From positions 124,001 through 188,000 of the forward strand of contig NZ_CP121671.1 in the NCBI RefSeq assembly GCF_029714185.1: a stretch of DNA of 64,000 nt, written 5' to 3'. A model generated the notes under the pieces. That model was given only the letters and a program-made list of their open reading frames with translations, ran no database searches and was not told where the DNA came from. This stretch comes from Halobacillus naozhouensis. Its GTDB lineage: Bacteria; Bacillota; Bacilli; Bacillales; Halobacillaceae. Below, one piece after another: positions 17,327 to 26,997 of the stretch (position 1 is the first letter of the stretch; each line of letters opens with the position of its first letter). The translations under genes were made by a program, and so were the position numbers.

Positions 17327-17827
17327 ATGAGCAAAATTATCGAGCAGAAACAGCAAGTTGTAGCTGAAATTGCTGACAAGTTCCGTAACAGTAAATCTGC
17401 AGTACTTGTAGATTACCGCGGACTTGACGTTGCGGAAGTGACTGAACTTCGCGCACAGCTCCGTGAAGCGGGCGTTGACTTCAAAGTGTATAAAAACACA
17501 ATGACTCGCCGAGCTATCCAAGAAGCTGAGCTTACAGAACTTGACGAGGTTCTAGTTGGACCTACAGCCCTTGCCTTCAGTGAGGATGATGCTGTTTCTC
17601 CGGCGAAAATCCTTAACAACTTTGCAAAGGATCACGACAGCCTTGAACTTAAAGGCGGCGTGATTGAAGGGCAAGTAGCAACACTTGACCAAATCAAGGA
17701 ACTTGCAACCATTCCAAACTACGAAGGCCTTGTATCTATGTTCCTAAGCGTGCTTCAAGCACCTATTCGCAATTTCGCATATGCTACCCAAGCAATTGCG
17801 GACAAGAAAGAGGAAGAAAGCGCGTAA
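17327..17827 (+). CDS. rplJ: 50S ribosomal protein L10
   Basis: L10 anchors the L12 dimers on the ribosomal stalk. The protein is 166 residues, starting MSKIIEQKQQVVAEIADKF behind AGGAGGTGG. The globular N-terminal domain (VDYRGLDVAEVTELR) and the C-terminal helix that holds L12 are both present. The upstream frame is open across the leader but contains the terminator hairpin, so the ATG at 17327 is the real start. Confidence 0.97.
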   Translation: MSKIIEQKQQVVAEIADKFRNSKSAVLVDYRGLDVAEVTELRAQLREAGVDFKVYKNTMTRRAIQEAELTELDEVLVGPTALAFSEDDAVSPAKILNNFAKDHDSLELKGGVIEGQVATLDQIKELATIPNYEGLVSMFLSVLQAPIRNFAYATQAIADKKEEESA

Positions 17828-17886
17828 ATCGGCGCTCGTTTTTGGCAATATAAATTACTATTTAAAACCTAAGGAGGAACTATCTC

Positions 17887-18252
17887 ATGTCTAATGAACA
17901 AATTATCGAAGCGATTAAAGAGATGTCTGTTCTTGAGCTTAACGATCTAGTTAAAGCAATTGAAGAAGAATTTGGTGTATCTGCTGCGGCTCCAGTTGCA
18001 GCTGGCGGTGCTGCTGCAGGTGGCGAAGTTGAAGAGGAAAAAACTGAGTTTGACGTAGTACTAGAATCTGCAGGAAGCTCTAAGATTAAAGTTGTTAAAG
18101 CTGTACGTGAAATCACTGGTCTTGGCCTTAAAGATGCAAAAGATCTAGTTGATAATGCACCTGGCGCTATCAAAGAGGGCGCAGCTAAAGAAGAAGCTGA
18201 AGAAATGAAAGCTAAGCTTGAAGAGGCTGGCGCTTCTATCGAACTTAAGTAA
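17887..18252 (+). CDS. rplL: 50S ribosomal protein L7/L12
   Basis: The stalk protein that recruits translation factors. The 121 residues show the dimerisation domain, an alanine-rich hinge (SAAAPVAAGGAAAGGEVEEE) and the C-terminal factor-binding domain (KVVKAVREITGLGLKDAKDLV). It lies 59 bases after rplJ with its own AAGGAGG. A wobble-containing hairpin follows the stop. Confidence 0.97.
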   Translation: MSNEQIIEAIKEMSVLELNDLVKAIEEEFGVSAAAPVAAGGAAAGGEVEEEKTEFDVVLESAGSSKIKVVKAVREITGLGLKDAKDLVDNAPGAIKEGAAKEEAEEMKAKLEEAGASIELK

Positions 18253-18268
18253 TCGTACTTGTTAAAGT

Positions 18269-18298
18269 AAAGCTCGCTGACTATCGGCGGGCTTTCTT
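18269..18298 (+). terminator. Weak terminator after rplL
   Basis: AAAGCTCGC (18269-18277) pairs with GCGGGCTTT (18287-18295) through one G-U pair, followed by CTTTATCTCTTTTT. It probably trims rplJL transcription before the methyltransferase gene. Confidence 0.7.
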
Positions 18299-18369
18299 TA
18301 TCTCTTTTTATGTTATTAGAGTAAATCTTCTGAAGTGCTACTTCCTGTTATAAAGAGGGTGTTCACAGT

Positions 18370-18972
18370 ATGTCGGAACATTATTATTCAAAAAGGACAG
18401 ATACTAAAAGTGATGAGCGTTCATGGTCGTTTACGTTAAGGGGGATACCATTAACTTTTACGACTGACCATGCTGTTTTTTCGAAAAGAGAAGTTGACTT
18501 CGGATCTCGTCTTCTCGTTGAAACATTTCAGCAGCCGTCTATTAGCGGTGAGTTGCTGGATCTTGGCTGTGGATACGGACCGGTTGGCTTATCTTTAGCT
18601 AATGAATTAAAGCAACGCCATGTTTGGATGGTGGATATAAATGAACGGGCTTTAGTGCTTGCGAAAAGAAATGCCGAGCAGAACGACATTGAGAATGTGT
18701 CAGTTTTAGAGAGTGACCGTTTTTCGGGCATCCAAGGTAAACAGTTTGCAGCTATCCTGACGAATCCGCCTATACGTGCCGGGAAGAAAACCGTGCACCT
18801 TATGTTCGAAGAATCAAGAGATGCTCTTGTTAATCAGGGAGAACTTTGGGTTGTGATCCAAAAGAAACAAGGTGCCCCTTCAGCCCAAAATAAATTAAAT
18901 GAATTGTTCGGCGATGTAGAGGTCGTCGAGAAGAAGAAGGGTTACTATATATTTAAAGCTAAAAAGGTTTGA
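18370..18972 (+). CDS. Class I SAM-dependent methyltransferase, RsmC/RlmG-like (YbxB family)
   Basis: A 200-residue methyltransferase with the SAM-binding loop LLDLGCGYGPVGLSLA (about 59-74) and the NPPI motif (TNPPIRAGKK, about 136-145) typical of N2-guanine rRNA methyltransferases of the RsmC/RlmG group. It corresponds in place and size to B. subtilis YbxB between rplL and rpoB. It is shorter than E. coli RsmC, lacking the N-terminal inactive domain. The actual rRNA target is not inferable here. The rpoB promoter overlaps its stop codon. Confidence 0.88.
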   Translation: MSEHYYSKRTDTKSDERSWSFTLRGIPLTFTTDHAVFSKREVDFGSRLLVETFQQPSISGELLDLGCGYGPVGLSLANELKQRHVWMVDINERALVLAKRNAEQNDIENVSVLESDRFSGIQGKQFAAILTNPPIRAGKKTVHLMFEESRDALVNQGELWVVIQKKQGAPSAQNKLNELFGDVEVVEKKKGYYIFKAKKV

Positions 18973-18997
18973 CTGCTCTATTGAATTGTGCTAGTAT
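18969..18997 (+). promoter_or_regulatory. Probable SigA promoter of rpoB-rpoC
   Basis: TTGACT (18969-18974) and TAGTAT (18992-18997) with a 17-base spacer overlap the methyltransferase stop codon. Transcription from here would give a leader of about 285 bases before rpoB. Confidence 0.6.
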
Positions 18998-19106
18998 AGA
19001 AAAATGCCAATATGACCTTAGTGTTGTCAAGTCCTTTTTTTCATTATATTGAATAAATTTTTGATAGAAGGATAGAATGGTAAATCGAACAAGCAAAATG
19101 AAACGA

Positions 19107-19254
19107 GGTTTTTATTTGAAAACCCTTTTTCTTTTTTGTCTAACGTTAGAGAGAAATGAAGAAATACCATCCGGTTTGAGCGGATGTTTACAATAGTGCT
19201 TGTGGCAAGATCAACCGCAAGCCTGTTCGGCATGTCTTTGCCGAACCCTTTTTT
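19107..19254 (+). promoter_or_regulatory. rpoB leader with four hairpins, the last an intrinsic terminator
   Basis: In order: GGTTTT/AAAACC (19107-19124) followed by CTTTTTCTTTTTT; CATCCG/CGGATG (19168-19186); CTTGTGG/CCGCAAG (19199-19221); and GTTCGGCA/TGCCGAAC (19225-19246) followed by CC and six T. The last one ends about 22 bases before the rpoB Shine-Dalgarno. The 317-base gap before rpoB therefore looks like a structured, possibly attenuated leader. Regulation is inferred. Confidence 0.7.
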
Positions 19255-19289
19255 CGTTATAAAAATGCTTGATTTGAGGGGTGAATCAG

Positions 19290-22200
19290 TTGACAGGTCA
19301 ACTAGTTCAATACGGACGACACCGCCAGCGCAGAAGTTATGCACGCATCAGTGAAGTTTTAGAGTTGCCTAATTTAATTGAAATTCAAACAGCTTCTTAT
19401 GATTGGTTCTTAGAGGAAGGTTTGAAGGAAATGTTTAAAGACATTTCGCCAATTGAAGATTTTACAGGTAACCTATCACTGGAATTTGTAGACTACAGCC
19501 TTGGCGAGCCAAAGTATCCAGTAGATGAGTCAAAAGATCGAGACGTAACATACAATGCACCGCTTCGTGTGAAAGTTCGTCTTCTGAACAATGAAACAGG
19601 CGAAGTGAAAGAGCAAGAAGTATTTATGGGAGATTTCCCACTTATGACAGACACGGGTACCTTTATCATTAATGGTGCTGAACGTGTTATCGTTTCTCAG
19701 CTTGTTCGCTCTCCAAGTGTATATTTCAATAAAAAGATTGATAAGAACGGTAAGCGAGGCTATTCCGCAACAGTAATTCCAAACCGCGGAGCCTGGCTCG
19801 AGTTTGAAACAGATGCAAAAGATGTTGTACATGTACGGATTGACCGTACACGTAAACTTCCGATCACTGTCCTTTTACGTGCCCTTGGTTTCGGCACTGA
19901 CCAAGAGATTATTGATCTAATCGGTGAGAACGAGTATTTAAAAAACACATTGGAAAAAGACAATACTGAAAATAGTGAGAAAGCATTGCTTGAAATTTAT
20001 GAGCGACTGCGCCCTGGTGAGCCGCCAACAGTCGAAAATGCCAAAAGCTTGCTAGTTTCTCGTTTCTTTGATCCAAAACGCTATGACCTGGCGCGAGTAG
20101 GTCGCTATAAAATTAATAAAAAGCTCCACATTAAAGATCGTCTTTTCAACCAAATCTTAGCAGAAACATTAGTAGATGAAGAAACAGGCGAAGTATTGGC
20201 TGAAAAAGGAGCAAAAATTGATCGTCGTTTGTTGGATAAATTAATTCCACACTTCGATAATGAAGAAGAAACAACAAGTGAACGTGTGTTGGAGACTGTG
20301 GATGGAGTTCTAGAAGAACCTATTCGTGTACAATCAGTTAAGATTGTAGATCCAACTGACCCTGAGGGTGAGCGTTCCATTAACGTTATTGGAAATGCGA
20401 ATATTGACCGCGATGTGAAGAACATCATGCCGGCAGATATTCTATCTTCTATCAGCTATTTCTTTAACCTATTGCATGAGGTGGGAGGAACAGATGACAT
20501 TGACCATCTGGGTAACCGTCGCCTTCGTTCAGTAGGGGAATTGCTTCAGAACCAATTCCGCATCGGGTTATCCCGTATGGAGCGTGTGGTAAGAGAGCGT
20601 ATGTCGATCCAAGATACCTCTTCTATAACGCCGCAGCAGCTCATTAATATTCGACCGGTGATTGCTTCGATCAAAGAATTCTTTGGAAGCTCCCAACTTT
20701 CACAGTTCATGGATCAAACCAACCCGCTTGCTGAACTTACGCACAAACGTCGTTTATCAGCCCTTGGGCCTGGCGGTCTGACCCGTGAACGTGCAGGGTT
20801 TGAAGTTCGTGACGTACACTATTCCCACTACGGCCGTATGTGTCCGATCGAAACGCCGGAAGGACCGAACATCGGGTTAATTAACTCACTGTCTTCTTAT
20901 GCAAAAGTAAATGAATTTGGTTTCATTGAAACGCCGTATCGTCGTGTCGATCCAGAGACAGGCAAAGTTACTGCCCAAATTGACTATTTAACGGCCGATG
21001 AAGAAGACAACTATGTTGTAGCACAGGCTAACGCAAAGCTTGATGAAGATGGCTCATTCCAAGATGAAGAGGTTATCTCACGTTTCCGTGGTGAAAACAC
21101 AGTTGTCAGCCGTGATCGTCTTGATTATATGGACGTTTCACCAAAACAAGTTGTATCTGCAGCGACTGCCTGTATCCCATTCTTAGAAAACGATGACTCC
21201 AACCGTTCTCTTATGGGGGCAAACATGCAGCGTCAAGCTGTTCCATTGCTTAAGCCTGACGCACCAATTGTTGGTACTGGAATGGAGTATGTATCTGGTA
21301 AAGATTCCGGAGCCGCTGTTATTTGCCAACATGAAGGGGTAGTGGAACGCGTAGAAGCGAAAGAAGTGCTTGTTCGCCGCGTTTCTGAAGTGGATGGAAG
21401 AGAAGTAGAAGGCGATTTAGATCGCTATCGTTTGCAGAAGTTTATTCGTTCTAACCAGGGAAGCTGTTACAATCAGCGTCCGATTGTTTCTAAAGGAGAC
21501 CGCGTAACGAAAGGCGAAATTCTGGCTGACGGACCGTCCATGGATATGGGTGAACTTGCACTTGGTCAGAATCCGCTGGTTGCCTTTATGACATGGGATG
21601 GTTATAACTATGAGGATGCCATCATCATGAGTGAACGTCTCGTGAAGGATGATGTATATACTTCCATTCATATAGAAGAATATGAGTCCGAAGCCCGCGA
21701 TACTAAGCTTGGACCAGAAGAGATCACACGTGATATTCCAAACGTCGGTGAAGACGCGCTGCGTGACTTAGACGAACGCGGTATTATCCGTGTCGGTGCT
21801 GAAGTAAGTGATGGAGATTTACTAGTAGGAAAAGTAACACCTAAAGGGGTTACAGAATTATCTGCTGAAGAGCGTCTTCTTCATGCTATCTTTGGCGAAA
21901 AAGCACGTGAAGTTCGAGATACATCTCTTCGTGTACCACATGGAGCTGGTGGGATTGTGCTTGACGTGAAGATCTTCAACCGTGAGGATGGAGATGAACT
22001 GCCACCAGGAGTAAACCAATTAATCCGTGCCTACATCGTTCAGAAGCGTAAAATTTCTGAAGGGGATAAAATGGCAGGTCGACACGGTAACAAAGGGGTT
22101 ATCTCTAAGATTCTCCCTGAAGAGGATATGCCGTTCTTGCCAGACGGAACACCTGTTGACATTATGCTTAACCCGCTAGGAGTTCCATCTCGTATGAACA

Positions 22201-22820
22201 TCGGTCAGGTGCTTGAACTACACCTCGGAATGGCTGCCCGTCAACTTGGGACTCGTGTAGCGACACCAGTATTCGATGGAGCTCGTGAGGAAGACGTATG
22301 GGAGACACTTGAAGAAGCAGGAATGTCACGTGATGCGAAAACCATCCTTTATGATGGCCGTACAGGTGAACCATTCGATAATCGTGTCTCTGTCGGTGTC
22401 ATGTATATGATTAAGCTGGCACACATGGTAGATGATAAATTGCACGCTCGTTCTACTGGACCATACTCTCTTGTAACGCAGCAGCCGCTCGGTGGTAAAG
22501 CTCAGTTCGGCGGACAGCGTTTCGGTGAGATGGAGGTATGGGCACTAGAAGCATACGGTGCTGCTTATACACTGCAGGAAATCCTTACTGTCAAGTCTGA
22601 TGACGTCGTTGGTCGTGTGAAAACGTACGAAGCCATTGTTAAAGGTGATAACGTTCCAGAACCGGGCGTGCCAGAATCCTTTAAAGTTCTTATTAAGGAA
22701 CTCCAGAGTCTGGGTATGGATGTAAAGATTCTATCTGGTGACGAGAAAGAAATAGAAATGCGAGATATTGAAGATGAGCAAACAAAAGAATCTGAGAACT
22801 TGAACATGGAAGAACAATAG
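19290..22820 (+). CDS. rpoB: DNA-directed RNA polymerase beta subunit
   Basis: RpoB forms half of the RNA polymerase active-site cleft. I place the start at TTG 19290 (MTGQLVQYGRHRQRRSYARI), which matches B. subtilis RpoB and has GAGGGG about 8 bases upstream; the GTG at 19281 overlaps that site. The product is 1176 residues. The rifampicin pocket segment SSQLSQFMDQTNPLAELTHK is unaltered, so a rifampicin-sensitive enzyme is predicted. The C-terminus is acidic and a little shorter than in B. subtilis. rpoC follows after 58 bases. Confidence 0.98.
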   Translation: MTGQLVQYGRHRQRRSYARISEVLELPNLIEIQTASYDWFLEEGLKEMFKDISPIEDFTGNLSLEFVDYSLGEPKYPVDESKDRDVTYNAPLRVKVRLLNNETGEVKEQEVFMGDFPLMTDTGTFIINGAERVIVSQLVRSPSVYFNKKIDKNGKRGYSATVIPNRGAWLEFETDAKDVVHVRIDRTRKLPITVLLRALGFGTDQEIIDLIGENEYLKNTLEKDNTENSEKALLEIYERLRPGEPPTVENAKSLLVSRFFDPKRYDLARVGRYKINKKLHIKDRLFNQILAETLVDEETGEVLAEKGAKIDRRLLDKLIPHFDNEEETTSERVLETVDGVLEEPIRVQSVKIVDPTDPEGERSINVIGNANIDRDVKNIMPADILSSISYFFNLLHEVGGTDDIDHLGNRRLRSVGELLQNQFRIGLSRMERVVRERMSIQDTSSITPQQLINIRPVIASIKEFFGSSQLSQFMDQTNPLAELTHKRRLSALGPGGLTRERAGFEVRDVHYSHYGRMCPIETPEGPNIGLINSLSSYAKVNEFGFIETPYRRVDPETGKVTAQIDYLTADEEDNYVVAQANAKLDEDGSFQDEEVISRFRGENTVVSRDRLDYMDVSPKQVVSAATACIPFLENDDSNRSLMGANMQRQAVPLLKPDAPIVGTGMEYVSGKDSGAAVICQHEGVVERVEAKEVLVRRVSEVDGREVEGDLDRYRLQKFIRSNQGSCYNQRPIVSKGDRVTKGEILADGPSMDMGELALGQNPLVAFMTWDGYNYEDAIIMSERLVKDDVYTSIHIEEYESEARDTKLGPEEITRDIPNVGEDALRDLDERGIIRVGAEVSDGDLLVGKVTPKGVTELSAEERLLHAIFGEKAREVRDTSLRVPHGAGGIVLDVKIFNREDGDELPPGVNQLIRAYIVQKRKISEGDKMAGRHGNKGVISKILPEEDMPFLPDGTPVDIMLNPLGVPSRMNIGQVLELHLGMAARQLGTRVATPVFDGAREEDVWETLEEAGMSRDAKTILYDGRTGEPFDNRVSVGVMYMIKLAHMVDDKLHARSTGPYSLVTQQPLGGKAQFGGQRFGEMEVWALEAYGAAYTLQEILTVKSDDVVGRVKTYEAIVKGDNVPEPGVPESFKVLIKELQSLGMDVKILSGDEKEIEMRDIEDEQTKESENLNMEEQ

Positions 22821-22878
22821 ACGAGATTGTGTTCTAAGCTTAGGGTAGAACCTGGAGACTGAAAGGGAGGTAGGCCCC

Positions 22879-25800
22879 TTGCTAGATGTAAATAATTTTG
22901 AGTATATGAAAATTGGTTTAGCATCACCAGACAAGATACGTTCTTGGTCCTATGGTGAAGTAAAAAAACCAGAAACAATTAATTATCGTACCTTAAAGCC
23001 TGAAAAAGACGGGTTGTTCTGTGAACGGATATTTGGTCCTCAGAAAGATTGGGAATGTCACTGCGGTAAATACAAACGTGTCCGGTATAAGGGTGTTGTT
23101 TGTGATCGCTGTGGTGTAGAAGTAACGAAAGCGAAAGTCCGTCGTGAGCGTATGGGGCACTTGGAATTAGCTGCCCCTGTTTCTCACATTTGGTACTTCA
23201 AAGGTATTCCGAGTCGTATGGGACTTGTTCTTGACATGTCTCCTCGCGCTTTGGAGGAAGTCATTTATTTTGCAGCATATATCGTAACGGATCCAGGGGA
23301 GACCGCTCTGGACAGGAAACAGCTTCTTTCTGAAAAAGAGTATCGTTCATACCGTGAAAAGTTTGGTCAAGGGTTCCAAGCTGCCATGGGTGCAGAAGCG
23401 ATTCGTAAGCTGCTTTATGATATTGACCTTGACGGGGAAGTTGAGACACTGCAAGAAGAGCTTAAAACAGCACAAGGCCAACGCCGCACACGTGCGATTA
23501 AGCGTCTGGAAGTTCTTGAATCATTCCGTCACTCTGGAAATGACCCATCGTGGATGATTTTGGATGTTCTCCCGGTTATTCCGCCTGAATTACGCCCAAT
23601 GGTTCAGCTGGATGGAGGCCGTTTCGCCACATCTGACTTAAATGATCTTTATCGTCGGGTGATCAACCGTAACAATCGCCTGAAGCGTTTGCTGGATCTT
23701 GGAGCTCCAACGATCATCGTTCAGAATGAAAAACGAATGCTTCAGGAAGCCGTCGATGCACTCATCGATAACGGGCGTCGAGGACGACCGGTTACTGGTC
23801 CTGGGAATCGTCCGCTTAAATCCCTTTCTCACATGCTTAAAGGGAAACAGGGGCGTTTCCGTCAAAACTTACTCGGTAAACGTGTTGACTACTCAGGGCG
23901 TTCTGTAATCGTCGTTGGACCAAGTCTGAAAATGTATCAGTGTGGTCTTCCTAAAGAAATGGCCCTTGAGTTATTCAAGCCTTTTGTCATGAAGGAACTC
24001 GTTTCCAGAGGTCTTGCTCACAACATTAAATCAGCCAAACGGAAAATTGAACGCGTTCATCCTGAAGTATGGGATGTTTTAGAAGATGTGATTAAAGAGC
24101 ACCCTGTTTTACTAAACCGTGCTCCAACTCTTCACCGTCTGGGAATTCAGGCATTTGAGCCGACACTTGTCGAGGGCCGTGCGATCCGTCTTCACCCGCT
24201 CGTATGTACAGCTTATAACGCTGACTTTGATGGTGACCAGATGGCTGTTCACGTGCCGCTATCTTCTGAGGCTCAAGCAGAAGCGCGCATTTTGATGCTG
24301 GCTGCCCAGAATATTCTTAACCCTAAAGACGGTAAACCAGTTGTTACGCCTTCTCAGGATATGGTACTCGGGAACTATTACCTTACCCTTGAACGTGCAG
24401 GCGCCGTTGGTGAAGGGATGGTCTTTAAAGATCTAAATGAGGCTATTATGTCTTATCAGAACGGTTACACACACTTGCATACACGTGTTGCCGTTCAAGC
24501 CAGTTCATTGAAGAATGAAACCTTTACTGATAAGCAGCAGCAGCAATTGCTGATTACAACAGTAGGGAAATTAATCTTTAATGAAATGCTTCCAAACTCA
24601 TTCCCTTACATGAATGAGCCGACACAGGAGAACTTGGAAGTGAAGACATCTGATCGCTTCTTTGTGGAGAAAGGTGCAGATATCAGGAAAGAAATTGCCA
24701 ACCGCGAAGAAGTTCTTCCATTCAAAAAGGGAATTCTCGGAGACATTATTGCGGAAGTCTTTAAACGATTTACAATTAGTGAAACGTCCAAAATGCTGGA
24801 CCGCATGAAAGATCTTGGCTTTGCTTATTCCACTAAAGCCGGTATTACTGTCGGTGTCTCTGACGTTGTTGTACTTCCAGAGAAACAAGAAATCCTGGAT
24901 GAGGCACAAGGAAAAGTTGATAAAGTGCTTAAACAATTCCGTCGTGGTCTAATTACTGAAGAAGAACGCTATGACCGTGTCATTGAGATATGGTCAGCAG
25001 CTAAAGATGATATACAAGATCGATTGATGCAGTCACTAAATCCACGCAACCCGATCTTCATGATGAGTGATTCCGGTGCACGTGGTAATGCATCAAACTT
25101 TACACAGCTTGCCGGTATGCGTGGTCTGATGGCCAACCCGGCAGGACGGATTATTGAATTGCCGATTAAATCAAGCTTCCGCGAGGGACTTACTGTACTG
25201 GAGTACTTTATTTCTACACACGGTGCTCGTAAAGGACTTGCCGATACAGCACTTAAGACTGCCGACTCCGGTTACTTGACGCGTCGACTTGTAGATGTGG
25301 CGCAAGATGTAATCGTTCGGGAAGATGATTGTGGAACAGATCGTGGCCTAACCGTTTCTTCTCTAAAAGAAGGAACAGAAATGATCGAGCCATTGATCGA
25401 TCGTCTAGTCGGGCGAACCGCTTTCCAAACGGTCAAACACCCCGAATCTGGAAAAGTTCTTGCTAACCGCAACGAAGTCATTTTCGAAGATGCCGCCAAA
25501 CAAATTGTTGACTCCGGCATTGAGAAAGTTGTTATTCGCTCTGCGTTTACATGTAACACAAAACACGGGGTCTGTAAGAAGTGTTACGGTCGCAACTTAG
25601 CTACTGGTGATGAAGTAGAAGTTGGAGAAGCGGTGGGTATTATTGCTGCACAATCCATCGGTGAGCCAGGTACACAGCTTACTATGCGTACCTTCCACAC
25701 AGGCGGGGTAGCAGGTGATGATATCACACAAGGTCTTCCGCGTATTCAGGAAATCGTTGAGGCTCGTAATCCGAAAGGGCAAGCAGTCATCACTGAGATC

Positions 25801-26484
25801 GCTGGTACTATCCACGAGATTAGTGAAGTGAAAGAGAAGCAGGAAATTGTTGTTCAGGGTGCTGTTGAAACTCGCTCCTACACAGCTCCATATGGTTCTA
25901 GACTAAGAGTTGTAGAAGGGGACGAAGTGGCTGCAGGGGAAGCCTTAACAGAAGGTTCCATCGATCCTAAAGAGCTTCTAAGTGTTCAAGGACTAGATGG
26001 TGTTCAAGAATACCTGCTGAAAGAAGTTCAAAAAGTATATCGTATGCAAGGTGTTGAAATTTCCGATAAGCACGTAGAGGTTATGGTCCGCCAGATGCTT
26101 CGTAAAGTTCGCGTGCTCGACTCTGGGGATACAGATGTACTGCCAGGATCTCTTCTGGAAATTCACCAATTTAAAGATGCTAACCAACGTGTTCTCATGG
26201 AAGGCGGCCAGCCTGCTGTTGGACGCCCGGTTATTCTTGGTATTACGAAAGCATCTCTTGAAACAGACAGCTTCTTGTCTGCAGCATCCTTCCAAGAAAC
26301 TACTCGTGTCTTGACTGATGCAGCGATTAAAGGAAAGCGCGATGAATTACTTGGACTTAAAGAGAATGTTATCATTGGTAAGCTGGTTCCAGCAGGTACA
26401 GGGATGACAAGATACCGTAAGATCCAGGCTCAGTCTGAAGCCAGTGAAGAAGTTGAAACGGCTGAGGAAGTTACGCAGCCCTAA
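22879..26484 (+). CDS. rpoC: DNA-directed RNA polymerase beta' subunit
   Basis: RpoC is 1201 residues and holds the catalytic metal triad NADFDGD (residues 447-453). The N-terminal zinc site (CHCGKYKRVRYKGVVCDRCG) and the second zinc site (CNTKHGVCKKCYG, near 895-907) are complete, as are the trigger-loop and bridge-helix regions. The start is TTG 22879 after AAGGGAGG, matching MLDVNNFEYM of relatives. rpoB, rpoC and several neighbours all use TTG starts. Confidence 0.98.
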   Translation: MLDVNNFEYMKIGLASPDKIRSWSYGEVKKPETINYRTLKPEKDGLFCERIFGPQKDWECHCGKYKRVRYKGVVCDRCGVEVTKAKVRRERMGHLELAAPVSHIWYFKGIPSRMGLVLDMSPRALEEVIYFAAYIVTDPGETALDRKQLLSEKEYRSYREKFGQGFQAAMGAEAIRKLLYDIDLDGEVETLQEELKTAQGQRRTRAIKRLEVLESFRHSGNDPSWMILDVLPVIPPELRPMVQLDGGRFATSDLNDLYRRVINRNNRLKRLLDLGAPTIIVQNEKRMLQEAVDALIDNGRRGRPVTGPGNRPLKSLSHMLKGKQGRFRQNLLGKRVDYSGRSVIVVGPSLKMYQCGLPKEMALELFKPFVMKELVSRGLAHNIKSAKRKIERVHPEVWDVLEDVIKEHPVLLNRAPTLHRLGIQAFEPTLVEGRAIRLHPLVCTAYNADFDGDQMAVHVPLSSEAQAEARILMLAAQNILNPKDGKPVVTPSQDMVLGNYYLTLERAGAVGEGMVFKDLNEAIMSYQNGYTHLHTRVAVQASSLKNETFTDKQQQQLLITTVGKLIFNEMLPNSFPYMNEPTQENLEVKTSDRFFVEKGADIRKEIANREEVLPFKKGILGDIIAEVFKRFTISETSKMLDRMKDLGFAYSTKAGITVGVSDVVVLPEKQEILDEAQGKVDKVLKQFRRGLITEEERYDRVIEIWSAAKDDIQDRLMQSLNPRNPIFMMSDSGARGNASNFTQLAGMRGLMANPAGRIIELPIKSSFREGLTVLEYFISTHGARKGLADTALKTADSGYLTRRLVDVAQDVIVREDDCGTDRGLTVSSLKEGTEMIEPLIDRLVGRTAFQTVKHPESGKVLANRNEVIFEDAAKQIVDSGIEKVVIRSAFTCNTKHGVCKKCYGRNLATGDEVEVGEAVGIIAAQSIGEPGTQLTMRTFHTGGVAGDDITQGLPRIQEIVEARNPKGQAVITEIAGTIHEISEVKEKQEIVVQGAVETRSYTAPYGSRLRVVEGDEVAAGEALTEGSIDPKELLSVQGLDGVQEYLLKEVQKVYRMQGVEISDKHVEVMVRQMLRKVRVLDSGDTDVLPGSLLEIHQFKDANQRVLMEGGQPAVGRPVILGITKASLETDSFLSAASFQETTRVLTDAAIKGKRDELLGLKENVIIGKLVPAGTGMTRYRKIQAQSEASEEVETAEEVTQP

Positions 26485-26574
26485 GCGAACTCGAATAATC
26501 GAGTAATGAAGCTAACAACTAACACAGGATGAACATTAAGGGAGCACCTTCTACAAAAACTATTTAAAATGCAG

Positions 26575-26603
26575 TTGACATGAATTTTAGGTAGTGATAA
26601 TAT
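26575..26603 (+). promoter_or_regulatory. Promoter of the L7Ae-like/str cluster, flanked by an inverted repeat
   Basis: TTGACA (26575-26580) with TAATAT (26598-26603) at 17 bases; an overlapping TATAAT is at 26601-26606. The promoter is bracketed by GGAGCACCTT (26541-26550) and AAGGTGCTTCC (26608-26618), near-perfect complements. Confidence 0.7.
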
Positions 26604-26649
26604 AATCAAGGTGCTTCCGTTTATCCTTGTTACTTTGGAGGATATGAAG

Positions 26650-26901
26650 ATGTCTTATGAAAAAGTAGCAAAGGCTAAATCTGATATAGTCATTGGGACC
26701 AAGCAAACACTTAAAGCTATGAAAAATGGCGAAGTGAATCACGTCATTACAGCTGAGGATGCTGATCAGTTTATGACAATGAAAGTAGCCAAACTAGCTG
26801 CACAATTGAACATCCCTCATACGAGTGTAGATTCGATGGAGGAGTTAGGCAATGCGTGCGGCATTGATGTAGGGGCTGCTACTGTGGCGATAAAGCAATA
26901 A
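26650..26901 (+). CDS. rplGB: L7Ae-family K-turn-binding ribosomal protein (YbxF/RplGB)
   Basis: An 83-residue protein of the L7Ae/L30e/S12e group that binds kink-turn RNA. It begins MSYEKVAKAKSDIVIGTKQT, matching B. subtilis YbxF, and contains the conserved GIDVGAATVAI end. I chose ATG 26650 over ATG 26644 because GGAGG lies 8 bases from it rather than 2. It leads the rpsL-rpsG-fusA-tuf cluster. In B. subtilis the protein associates with the ribosome; its exact function is unclear. Confidence 0.92.
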   Translation: MSYEKVAKAKSDIVIGTKQTLKAMKNGEVNHVITAEDADQFMTMKVAKLAAQLNIPHTSVDSMEELGNACGIDVGAATVAIKQ

Positions 26902-26997
26902 AGTTTTGGCGGTTAAACGCGAAAGCTTTGTTTTTTGCCTTTTTATGAACCACCTGGATGTGTGGTATTAAGAATAGAAGAAGGGAGGACACTTATA

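Noticed and set aside
19281..19289. GTG 19281 as the rpoB start
   Set aside because: The GTG overlaps the GAGGGG ribosome binding site; TTG 19290 has correct spacing and matches MTGQLVQYG of relatives.
19530..19832. 100-codon reverse-strand frame inside rpoB
   Set aside because: Antisense to a fully conserved gene, no ribosome binding site, no family resemblance.
23261..26375. Several open frames of 60-110 codons antisense to rpoC and rpoB
   Set aside because: They lack ribosome binding sites and recognisable motifs and lie fully within highly conserved genes; they are mirror images of codon bias.
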